Positions 10,311 to 20,670 of a stretch of DNA of 64,000 nt are shown one piece after another. A program made the translations under genes and the position numbers. Source of the stretch: Homarus americanus (taxonomy: Eukaryota > Arthropoda > Malacostraca > Decapoda > Nephropidae); assembly GCF_018991925.1 (NCBI RefSeq), contig NW_024732415.1, forward strand, positions 562,430 through 626,429, read 5' to 3'. Position 1 is the first letter of the stretch, and the number at the start of each line of letters is the position of its first letter. The notes under the pieces were generated by a model. The model saw only the letters and a program-made list of their open reading frames with translations, did no database searches and was not told the origin of the DNA.

Positions 10311-13300
10311 ATGTCGTTCAGTCGCCCTCGAGCTGCGATCCAGGTAAACGACCACAACATCTTTCGCTTACTTAAGGCGCATGTTACTGAGGCTCGTCTA
10401 GTTATGCACAACATCCTCAGGTGGGGCTGTCAGAAGAGCCAAACTCAGACCTTTGAGGATTATATAATAAATGATTTGGGTGTTGCTCGTAACATATACA
10501 ACAAACGATTAGACAGAAAACAAAAAGAAAGCATTAAATCTAATCCTGTTGGCAGTAAATTTGACATAACTCTGTTGTATAAGATTATCCAAATTGCATG
10601 TCACTCACTAGCTCCATTCTATGACAGTAAGTGGACTGATGACGACCCCACACGACTGGAGTTTCTGTTAACTTGTATAAAAAACTCCCGCAACGATCTG
10701 GCACACGGCGTCACACAGTGCAATAAAACGGAAATGGTGGAAAGGATAGAACAACTGAGAGACCTACTGAAGAATACCGTGAAAATTGGCGGAGAACTGT
10801 ATGGTGTTGATCCTGTGGAAGTAAAAGACCTGACGTCTGAGATTAACACCAACCTCAACAATATAAGAGACCAACCCTTCACACACGACAACATAAATCA
10901 GTATCGCCAGGCCGTGTTGTTCGACAGCCTGAGATCTGTCATGTGTGACAACGGAACCACAGAGTTAGGGAGAACACACAGTAAAAAGGTCTACCTCAAC
11001 CCTCTCTCACTCATAAATGACAGTCAGTGTCACTTTCATGTGAGGGCCATCTTCACTGGCCTTCTCATTCAGAGCGTCAGGGCTAACAGAAGACACGTAT
11101 CGGTTAACTTTGAAGACTTGTTGGATTACTGTGACCCGTCATTCAGCGTTACTCCTGTAGACGAGGACTACGTTGGTGACAGCATTAGAGAGGTGCCTGA
11201 TGATGTAGTAAAAGCTTCGGTACTTCTCCTCGAGGGTCGTGTAGGGAGTGGGAAGACCACTTTGTTAAAGATGGTCATGTCAGAGTGGATCACAGGATCA
11301 GGAGCCGTCAAAGGTCTGTCTGTTTACGACCTCTTGTTCTACGTGAAGTGCAGCGACTCCACCACAGACTCCCTCACCAAGCTGCTCACGCTGGAGATGC
11401 CTGAGACGGCCTCGAGGTTTTGTGAGTATGACTTACTTCAGATTCTATTAAGCCTCAAAGTTTTAGTCTTAATGGATGGCCTGGACGAGCTCAGTCAATC
11501 CTCGGAGAAAATATTCAGAGAAATTCTCGCTGTTATGAATTCTTCTAATATAACCCTGATCTGTACAACAAGACCAGAGAAGATTAAAGAGATCAAAACA
11601 ATTGTGTCAGACAAAGTAAACATCGTGCGCTTAAAGATACAGGGGATACCACGGGAGAAGAAGCAGGACTTTGTGAGAGTTTATCACGAGGAGCTGAGAC
11701 AAAAACGTTTGAGTGACCAGGACACGGAGCGCCTCGTACAGTTCGTGGGGGAGGCGCCAGTACACTTACAAGACTTCTTGACACATCCCCTAAACCTTGT
11801 GCTGTTGTCCTTCCTTTGGGTCAGAGTGCAGGGAAAGATAAGTCAGTTAACATCAAGCACAATGTTATATATCGAGATTCACGAACTTCTGAAGGAGAGG
11901 ATGTACGAGAGACTGAAGCAAAACGCCATAACACAACACTTACCCATTACACAAATACAGGAGAAGTGTAAACAGCTCCTTAGTGTCTTGTATCAAGCAG
12001 CTTTAAACTCAGTGTGGCGGAAAGCAATTTCTTTGGATCCGAAAATTACGCACAAGCTTTCAGATCAGTGCTCGAGGCTAGAATTGCCTCCAGAGGAAGT
12101 ACTTTCAACCTTCCTGGTGTCTGTGTTGATCGACACACCCGGCGGATACGTGAATCAGCTGAGCTTTCCTCACAAGGGCATCCATGACTTTTATGCCGCC
12201 AACCATGTGATAGAGTTGATAAGAAATACGTTCTACGAGGGAGATGGAAGCATTCTGGGTGAACTTAAAAGTTTGTTCAGAAAAGTGGGTTTGTCAAATT
12301 ATAAAATTCAACAGATGCCCAACAGCACCGCGGACCATAGAAAGCAACGTACCATCCGCCAGATTCTAAATAAACTTCACAAAGATGACCAACAGTCTTT
12401 TCAAATCAGCATATACAGAAATGTTTTGCACCACCTTGTTGGACTTCTCAAAGTCGACGGTCCTGATGCCATAAAACAACACGCCCAGGAAGCCGTGGAA
12501 CTCTTGAAGTCGACGAACATGTCATTTGAACAACTAGTGGACATTCTCACTGAAACTGACTGTAACATGGATCTGGCAAAGGAAGTGTCTAAATTTCTCC
12601 CAAAGAAGGAGTGGACGGTCACAAACGAACACGTTCAAGCAGCAGCCAGTCTTCTTTGCTTCAACAGTCCCCGTCGTTTGATCATCGACATAATGGACGA
12701 CCCAAACCAAATAGCGCACTTGGAGAGCTTAATGGAGGCAACATCACGGTGCAATTGTGTAGTGCAGCTGTACCTTCACCATCACTGGCGATACCCAAAC
12801 GCTGGCTCATCCGACTCCTTCCTCAGCATACTGGTAACCGGCAAACGTCCAGTCAACACATCAGGTCACGGGTCACAAGACGACTTCCACACACAGGACC
12901 TCCCATCAGGTCACAGGTCGCAAGACGACCTCCACACACAGGACCTACCATCAGATCACGGGTCACAAGACGACCTCCACACACAGGACCTACCATCAGA
13001 TCACGGGTCGCAAGACGACCTCCACACACAAGACCTACCATCAGATCACGGGTCACAAGACGACCTCCACACACAGGACCTACCATCAGATCACGGGTCG
13101 CAAGACGACCTCCACACACAGGACCTACCATCAGATCACGGGTCGCAAGACGACCTCCACACACAGGACCTACCTTCAGATCACAGGTCACAAGACGACC
13201 TCCACACACAGGACCCACCATCAGCTCACGGATCACTAGACCTGACTACCTTTAGAGACGACCTCTACTCTGGTCACTGGTCACGGGAACACCTGTTCAG

Positions 13301-16300
13301 TGGGTCACAGACAGAGCTACTCAGTGGGTCACCAGAAGATCTACTCACTACAAGAGATGGTCCCTTAGGTCACAATAACCTGGCAGTCAACCACACTAAC
13401 TCGAACTATGATCTGTGTGACAGGGCTTCGACACTCAGAGAAGGAAGGTAAGATAACAATCTGTTTTTGTTATTGGTGTTCATTCTTTAACCCTCGACGA
13501 TTTAAAACCATCGTCCTCAACGGGTTAAACCACAATCCTTAATGGTTAAATCATAGAGTTAACTCATCATTTAAATGGTATAATATAACAAAAGATTTCT
13601 CATATCATTTCATATTAAACAATAATATTAGCTGTGATACAGAATACGTATTGTATATAACTGGATAAAAATAATGTAATTTATACCATTGATTTATATA
13701 ATGCTAAGGAGATCTACATAATATAATGCGGTTTATCCTGTTGCAGGAGCTACCTGACGGAGGCGTTGGGTCGGTTTGGGGCACAGACAACCAGAGACCT
13801 TCTACCCAACACACTGACGGACCTTCACATTGCTCTGGCTGACGATGATGACGCCCTTGCCTGGCAGAAAATAACTGGAGCATTGTGCACCCTCTTCCCT
13901 GACCTGCGCCATTTGTGTGAGTTACATCATCTGTCAGTCATGAGTAACATCATCTGTCAGTCACGAGTTACATCTGTCAGTTTAACGAGAGGTGTTTGTG
14001 TTGGCAGGGGTTCACGTGGTGGTGGGCGTGTGTTCAGAGTTATTGCCACGCCTCCCGCGCCTTCACTTCCGCCCGCGCCTCTACTTGTCGGGCGTGGGTG
14101 ACGAAGACGTCCAGTGGGCGTGCCAGGCCGCGCAGGCGCTCCTTCCCCAAGAATCGTGAGTCATTATGAGTTAACTGAACTGACTCAACACAACTTAATG
14201 ACACATACATAGAAAACGAAAGAGAGAGAGAGAGAGAGAGAACGCGCGCGAAAGAGTGGGAGAAAGAGAGAACGCGCGCGAAAGAGCAAGAGAAAGAACG
14301 CGCGCGAAAGAGCAAGAGAAAGAGAGAGAACGCGCGCGAAAGAGCGAGAGAAAGAGAGAGAACGCGCGGGAAAGAGTGAGAGAAAGAGAGAACGCGCGCG
14401 AAAGAGCGAGAGAAAGAGAGAGAACGCGCGCGAAAGAGCGAGAGAAAGAGAGAGAACGTGCGCGAAAGAGCGAGAGAAAGAGAGAGATAAATTAATATGT
14501 CTTCCGTCTCTCACCAGTAAGTTCGCAAGCATAAATCTGGCACGCAGTACAGTCACCGAGGAAGGCCTAGACGCACTGACGGAGGGGCTACAGCAGCTGG
14601 GTGTGAGTGTGTACAGCGGGAGGAGCGGTGGTCTGATGGTAGCGTCGTCAGCCCTAACATATACCCCAGTCTTACAACTTAACGAACTCGTCCTCAGTCG
14701 CCTCAACTGCCCATTCTCTAAGTAAGTTCTGCATCTCTTGGTGATTAAGTAGTCATAATTGAGGAAAAAAAATAATGTTTATGAGACTCAATGTTTATTT
14801 TAAATTCAAAAGGAAATTTAAGGACAACTTTTATATTTTGAGTTTTTGTTTTCTCTTCTCTCTCAACTGACAGGGTCGATGAGGACGATATTTGGTTTGA
14901 TGAATCCATTTATGAACAGGTACATGAATACGACAAACTACCAGTTCAACTCGACATACCGGCAACTATATCAGAAACGGAGGAAGAATTCGATAACAAA
15001 CTGACGAAATATATCCACCCAGGAAACGCCTCTTCCGTACCTGACTCAACCTATACAGAATTGCCTCCTCTCTTACCAGGAGCTCCACTTAGTACTGGTG
15101 TGAAGGTGTCGGAGGGGTTTATAAGCGACCACAACGACAGAGTGGGACAACAACGTGTATCTTCAGAGTCAGTACACCCCTTGCACCAACGACCACCAGT
15201 CAGCCCACCACGGACGCCTCCAGCCCTCCCGCCACCAAGGGCACAAGTCAGCCCACCACGGACGCCTCCAGCCCTTCCGCCACGAAGGGCACAAGTCAGC
15301 CCACCACGGGCGCCACCAGCCTTCCCGCCACGAAGGGCACAAGTCAACCCACCACGGGCGCCACCAGTCCTCCCGCCACCAAGCAGGAAGTCACGAGGAT
15401 ATCTGCAGCCAAAACCATCATTAACCTCCTACTGGCGTTGCCGACGAGGTACTGATGGCCAGTTTAACTCCTGGGATTCTAGACCTGACTGTCACGGTCC
15501 ATGGCATGACTGTCACGGTCCAAGGCATGACTGTCACGGTCCAAGGCATGACTGTCACGGTCCAAGGCATGACTGTCACGGTTCAAGGCATGACTGTCAC
15601 GGTTCAAGGCATGACTGTCACGGTCCATGGCATGACTGTCACACAGTTCTGCATGACTGTCACGGTCAAGGCATGACTGTCACAGTCCAAGGCATGACTA
15701 TCACGGTCCAAAGGCAGACTGTCACGGTCAAGGCATGACTGTCACAATCCAGGCATGACTGTCACGATCCAAGGCATGGCTGTCACGGTCCAAGGCATGA
15801 CGGTCACGGTTCAAGGCATGACTGTCACGGTTCAAGGCATGACTGTCACGGTCCAAGGCATGACTGTCACGGTCCAAGGCATGACTGTCACGGTCCAAGG
15901 CATGACTGTCACGGTATCATGTGTGAAAAAAACTTCCCTACAGATTACACTTATCTAACCTTAGGTCAACATAATCACCCTAGGTCTATTAACAAGGACC
16001 ATAGGCCTCATCTCAGGGGTCCCAACCGTGATAATGACCATAGGCCTCATCTCCAGGGTCCCAACCGTGGTAACAATGAAGATAGTATTTACCTCAGGGG
16101 TCCCAACCGTGATAATGACCATAGGCCTCATCTCAGGGGTCCCAACCGTGGTAACAATAAAGATAGTATTTACCTCAATGGTCCCAACCGTGATAATGAC
16201 CATAGGCCTCATCTCAGGGGTCCCAACAGTGGTAACAATGAAGATAGTATTTACCTCAGGGTTCCCAACCGTGATAATGACCATAGGCCTCATCTCCAGG

Positions 16301-16782
16301 GTCCCAACCGTGGTAACAATGAAGATAGTATTTACCTCAGGGGTCCCAACCGTGATAATGACCATAGGCCTCATCTCAGGGGTCCCAACAGTGGTAACAA
16401 TGAAGACAGTATTTACCTCAGGGGTCCCAACCGTGATAATGACCATAGGCCTCATCTCAGGGGTCCCAACAGTGGTAACAATGAAGACAGTATTTACCTC
16501 AGGGGTCCCAACCGTGATAATGACCATAGGCCTCATCTCAGGGGTCCCAACAGTGGTAACAATGAAGACAGTATTTACCTCAGGGGTCCCAACCGTGATA
16601 ATGACCATAGGCCTCATCTCAGGGGTCCCAACAGTGGTAACAATGAAGACAGTATTTACCTCAGGGGTCCCAACCGTGATAACAACGTACGTACAGGTGA
16701 AGATTATGAAGACATCACTGAGTACTTTTGCCCGCCAGCCAATGACAACGAGTCTAATTTCTCTTGTTGTACTATTATATAG
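10311..16782 (+). CDS. HEPN-NACHT NLR-like protein with LRR-like and repeat-rich C-terminus
   Basis: Exons: 10311-13447, 13747-13916, 14008-14155, 14518-14721 and 14874 onward; all junctions are GT-AG and keep frame. The start ATG has a good context (gcagccATG). Residues about 10-150 form a DZIP3-type HEPN domain (SKFDITLLYK, then R127-NDLA-H132, the Rx4H motif of HEPN RNases). The NACHT NTPase follows: Walker A GRVGSGKTT at 309-317, Walker B LVLMDGLDE with first Asp at 389. Residues 851-970 are eight 15-residue repeats (SDHGSQDDLHTQDLP). Exons 2-4 look like leucine-rich repeats (INLARSTVTEEGLDALTEGL). Exon 5 is Pro-rich, then repeats. Its frame meets TGA at 15736-15738 (1507 residues), but the same frame continues open to TAG at 16780-16782. 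NLRs sense infection or damage and oligomerise through NACHT; immune function is inferred. An AATAAA lies near 16985. Domain calls are strong; the 3' end is uncertain. Confidence 0.85.
12861..13220 (+). repeat. 45-bp coding minisatellite in NLR exon 1
   Basis: Eight in-frame copies of a 45-bp unit encoding SDHGSQDDLHTQDLP variants, acidic and His-rich, between the NACHT-associated helical region and the LRR-like exons. Copies in the middle are almost identical, suggesting recent expansion. Confidence 0.95.
13485..13555. repeat. Short TTAACC/GACGAT repeat cluster
   Basis: In NLR intron 1. 'taaccctcgacgatttaaa' and related 'accatcgtcctcaacgggtt' blocks, like those at 8905-8960 and 58075-58262. 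Probably remnants of one short palindromic repeat. Confidence 0.5.
14216..14488. repeat. Purine tract with CGCGCG islands, NLR intron 3
   Basis: A (GA)n-rich minisatellite in which 'gagaacgcgcgcgaaagag' recurs about eight times, with a period of roughly 30 bp. It fills most of intron 3 (14156-14517), ending about 30 bp before the exon 4 acceptor. Confidence 0.9.
15198..15393 (+). repeat. 48-bp Pro-rich coding minisatellite in NLR exon 5
   Basis: Four in-frame copies of a 48-bp unit encoding 16-residue repeats of the type PPRTPPALPPRRAQVS: a proline/arginine-rich, probably disordered segment. Confidence 0.9.
15484..15915 (+). repeat. 21-bp minisatellite in NLR exon 5 or intron
   Basis: About twenty copies of a 21-bp unit (core 'ggcatgactgtcacggtcca'), read CHGPRHD in the NLR frame. 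Three copies have each lost one base between 15660 and 15755; the shifted frame meets TGA at 15736, but the three losses together restore the original frame downstream. Confidence 0.9.
16016..16690 (+). repeat. 81-bp minisatellite, NLR 3' region
   Basis: About eight copies of an 81-bp unit made of related 39-bp and 42-bp halves, each opening with GGTCCCAAC. In the NLR frame it reads RGPNRDNDHRPHL then RGPNSGNNEDSIYL. Because 81 is divisible by three, three frames stay open, so openness alone does not prove translation. Confidence 0.9.
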
Positions 16783-17581
16783 AGAATGAAAATGCAGATC
16801 TCTCTCTCTCTCTCTCTCAGCGCCAGTCAGCGAAAACGCGCCCATGACCGTCAAAACCAATACAAAGGCAACTGTGTTTTCGCAAGCATTCAGGACCCAC
16901 TTGAGCATGAGAAATGAGTTTGGTTTCTGAGGTGTGTGTGTGTGTGTGTAATCTCAGGAAGTCATAACACCGAAATGTATAGGAATAAAATACCTGCTTC
17001 CTTCTGTGTTTCCTTAACCCTATAAGTAACTCAGATCTCAGTACCTGGACTTTATAGTGAGGTCCAACTTCTTCTCAATTCATGGTATTAGTTATTGTAA
17101 TGGACCCTTTAGTAAATGATCGTTTATTCATGCATTGGTTTTCACTTGCTCTCATTCACAGGTTGATCAGTAGCGATAGCCTCTCCTCTTATGGCTGGGT
17201 GCAGGTTAACGCTTACCAAGGCATCATACTGATGTAATTTATTAATATTCAACATAACACCCATGAAGGTTACCATAGACACGTAATATTTCGTTCTAGG
17301 AGTAACTATGTTTGGTAATCAGAGTCTTGGTAAAAATATGTTCGTAAATGCAAAGGCAGCCAGCGCCAGGCATTAGATCCTCAACTCTCTCCTTCTCCTC
17401 CTCCTCCCAGAGATGCTGCAGTTGGTATATTTTATTCAGTAACATTCCATAATCGTGGCAATAATGAATGTCTATAAACATTTTAATTAAGAAGATTGTA
17501 CGAGTGTTAAGAACATGACAGTCGAGGTGTCAGGAGTTCAGACAATGAGTGTTCGGTTTTTTATCTTGTTCGTCGTCAGCA
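16783..17581. other. 3' flank of the NLR gene, no further gene seen
   Basis: Contains (TC)n at 16798-16818, a (TG)n run near 16931, AATAAA at about 16985 (likely poly(A) signal for the NLR gene) and otherwise unique AT-rich sequence. Confidence 0.6.
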
Positions 17582-19096
17582 ATTCGGAGTGAAAGAAGGT
17601 GTACAGCACAGTGGCGATAATATAAGTTTAATGCTCTGTATAATTATTGTGTTATGACCCTTCCTACCCTGTCAACTTGTGGCAGAGGGAAAATGTGGAA
17701 TAAAGAACAAAAAATCCTACCCTACCCTACCTTAACATTTTGCTGGCATATGATTTAGGCTAGTGGGCTGATGTTTCCAGAATAATAGGCCAATATAGTT
17801 TAAATAGTGAAATATATTAATAATTTGCCCCAAAAAATTAACAAAAGAGAATGGTCTGGTACTCAGCTTGGACCCGACTGCTGCGGTGTGGCACGATGGA
17901 GGTCACTGCTTGGAGCCGCGGTGTCCTCCTCTACAACACAACCCGACAGTAATGCTTTACACACACACACACCGCCTTTAGACACGAGCATCTCCCTTGG
18001 GGTATACACACTAGTCACCCAAACCTCGGTCACGACTCATCACCAGCAGAGACAGGACGGAGGACTCAGACAACACAACCATCCATCACAGACACCACAA
18101 CTAAACCACCGTCACCTGCTCTCCACTCTCTTGTTTCTTCCCTGTAGTGTAAACTTTAGATTAGCTCAGACACACATACTCGAAGCCCTATGAAGCCTCT
18201 AAGCCAACGAACCCTACTAACAAAAGCTTCTCAACTATTAACATATTGAAACATTACAAAATTAAACAAAATACAAGATTTCACTAGTGTATTTTGTACA
18301 TTGGCCTGTTTAATTTGGGATTAAAAGTAGGGTAGGGTAGGAGTTTGGTAAAGTTACATACAGTAAGCGAATAAAAAATACACCAAAAAACACTAGAAAA
18401 ACAAAAACCAAACCTAACCTAACCTAACCTATCTGACGCTCGCCATATGATGGACTCGCCTATTTCTTACCTTATTAGCCTGGTTCTTGTTTGTCGTTGG
18501 ATTCTGAAATTCTTACAGGTTGCTGATGTTGATTCGAGACCGAAAATAAAAATCGAATTTGATTGGTCCAAAAATACCGCGAATTATATAAAAAAAATCA
18601 TTTAATTGGTTGCAAAAAAAACGCTTATGATTGGCCGCGTGACGTGTACGGGAATGCATACGCGTGATGATTTATGAAGGAGACGCGCAGTGTGGAAGGT
18701 CAGGTAGACGATAATGGCGTTAGATTAATGGAAGAAAATAGAGAAAAATTTGGATACGTATCTCCGTTATTATACATTTGCGACGGTAATATAATTGAAG
18801 AAAATTATCTTATACTTAGACGTCTTATTCGAATATGATAATAGGTTAGTGGTAGGAATGTGTGGTGTGAAAACGCAATAATACCCTAGAAAAATATGCT
18901 TTTGACTTTCTAACAGAGTTGGGTGCACTTATACAAATTTACCGGATTTTTTGTTTTTATTCCACATTCTCCCTCTACTTCTAAGCCTCAAGTTGACAGG
19001 GTAGGAAGAGTCATAACACATTAATTATACTTAGCATTCAAACTCTTATTATCACCACTGTGCTGTACATCTATCTTTGTGTTTTCACTCCGAATC
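17582..19096. mobile_element. Large foldback element with about 140-bp terminal inverted repeats
   Basis: Left arm 17582-17716 is the reverse complement of right arm 18943-19096 with moderate divergence. Shared blocks include 'attcggagtgaaa', 'gtacagcacagtgg', 'cttcctaccctgtcaactt' and 'gaatgtggaataaa'. A second, inner inverted pair (TACCC runs at about 17717 and TAGGG runs at about 18326) suggests a nested element. The 128-codon frame at 17807-18193 has no recognised domain, so no transposase is evident. Confidence 0.7.
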
Positions 19097-19518
19097 GACG
19101 TTTTTTCACTAAACATCCCCAAGTTGAAAAATTTTTCGATATTTTTAATTTGATTTCTCGCGTTGAGACGAGTTACTGCCTGAAACGACGTAAAATAGTT
19201 TTATTTAAATATTAAAGGTAACCTTCGGCATATAGTATTTGACTCAATAATTCACCAGTTAAAATGACAAATAACTAAACAAATTCGACAGTTGTGACCA
19301 TGAACAGACACTTGTCATCCAAAGTGGATATTTTTTCCATCTCAGACGTTGTCTTTCATTATTTTGGTTTAAACTACTATTGAATTTAAGGAAGCGTAAA
19401 TTGATTTGATTGGAGTGTTGTAGTGTAGTCTCCATTGACGTCTTCTATTTTAACATATGTGGTAATATCGAATCTTAGTAATGAATAGACTCTTAAAATG
19501 TTTTGTCAAAAGCTGAAA
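19097..19518. other. Intergenic, no gene seen
   Basis: AT-rich unique sequence between the foldback element and the RT relic. Confidence 0.6.
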
Positions 19519-20060
19519 ATGTTCAAAGGAGGGCCACCTGACTGGTGCCTGCACTTCGGCACCTCAGCTACCCTGAGAGATTGGAGCGCCTGAACTTGCC
19601 TAGCTTATACTACAGACGGGCAAGGGGGGACCTAGTTGAGGTGTATAAGCATCTCAGGGGGCACTACTCAGTTGAGTGTCCTTACTTGGAGCTGGCGGAC
19701 GCTCGCCCCACAAGGGGTCACAGCTCAAGATTGAAGAAGCCGCAAGTCCAGAATACCGTGAGGGTTGTAAACTCTTGGAACAATCTACCAGAGAGTGTTG
19801 TGACGGCACTGAGTGTGAGCTCTTTCAAGACAAGACTTGACCAACACTGGAGCGGGTTCAGGTACATTCAGGAGCCGGTGCATGCCCAGTATTCGCCAAC
19901 AGTGCGTGACAGAGACGTGACCGATCGCCCGGGTGGCTAGCGAGCCGATCTTTTGGTGAAGATAAATGAAAAGGAAAAGTAATCAGAGACGTGACCGATC
20001 GCCCAAGCGGCTAACAAGCCGATCAGTGGCGAAGAGGATAAAAGTAAAAGTAAAAGTTAA
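19519..20060 (+). pseudogene. CR1/Jockey-like reverse-transcriptase tail, with duplicated 3' end
   Basis: Begins with the RT C-terminal motif VQRRAT, a TGA stop, then LVPALRHLSYPERLERL, RRARGDLVEVYKHL, RVVNSWNNLPESVV and SFKTRLDQHWS, ending with TAG at 19938-19940. These are hallmarks of the end of non-LTR retrotransposon RTs. The 3' end sequence is present twice (about 19910-19980 and 19983-20058), each with its own A-rich simple tail. 5'-truncated and dead. Confidence 0.85.
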
Positions 20061-20670
20061 TTTGGAGTTACCGTCATGGACCAACAACGGGAACCAGTTC
20101 AGATGTGAGGAACGGGCAGGTGTATGGAAGTGTTTGTGTTGGGTCGTATAAGTGGTTTGTTTGGTAATAAAACTATAAAATATTAACCTAACATAACCCT
20201 AAGCAAACAACCTTAACGTAACATAACATTAACCTGAACCCATGCATACACCGTATTATTAATATTATTATTATTATTATTATATTTATAGATTACTAAA
20301 AGTGGACATAATTGGATTTTTGTACAAAATAAAGATGAATTAAATTATGAATTTAGTCATCCCTAATAATTTATTCATTAAGTACGATTCTTTCTGACTT
20401 AAAATATTAGCGGCTTGTGAAGGTTATTGATATAATATAAGAATATCGGCAACTTGAGAACACTTTTAGAAACAATATTGTAAACAACAAGACATCTTTC
20501 AAAAAGTTGATAATAAATTTATTTTTATTTATTTCCTCATTATAATCAAAATATACATAAATCATTGGTTTAAAAATATATTTTATATTAGTATTAAGTA
20601 TTTTTTTATTTACTTTATACGTTAAAATTATTAAAGACTATTGGGTGGTGAAGGTGTACGGTCACCCAGC
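20061..20670. other. Upstream flank of RRP1
   Basis: AT-rich, with an (ATT)n run at 20260-20285. The RRP1 promoter should lie just before 20671, but no motif can be assigned safely. Confidence 0.5.

Noticed and set aside
12853..13236. Minus-strand 127-codon repeat frame
   Set aside because: Antisense shadow of the coding 45-bp repeats in NLR exon 1.
15961..16908. 315-codon minus-strand frame of VGTPEVNT repeats
   Set aside because: Antisense of the 81-bp array; unit length divisible by three keeps it open.
17807..18193. 128-codon frame inside the foldback element, considered as transposase or a late NLR exon
   Set aside because: No domain and no splice link to the NLR; lies between inverted arms.
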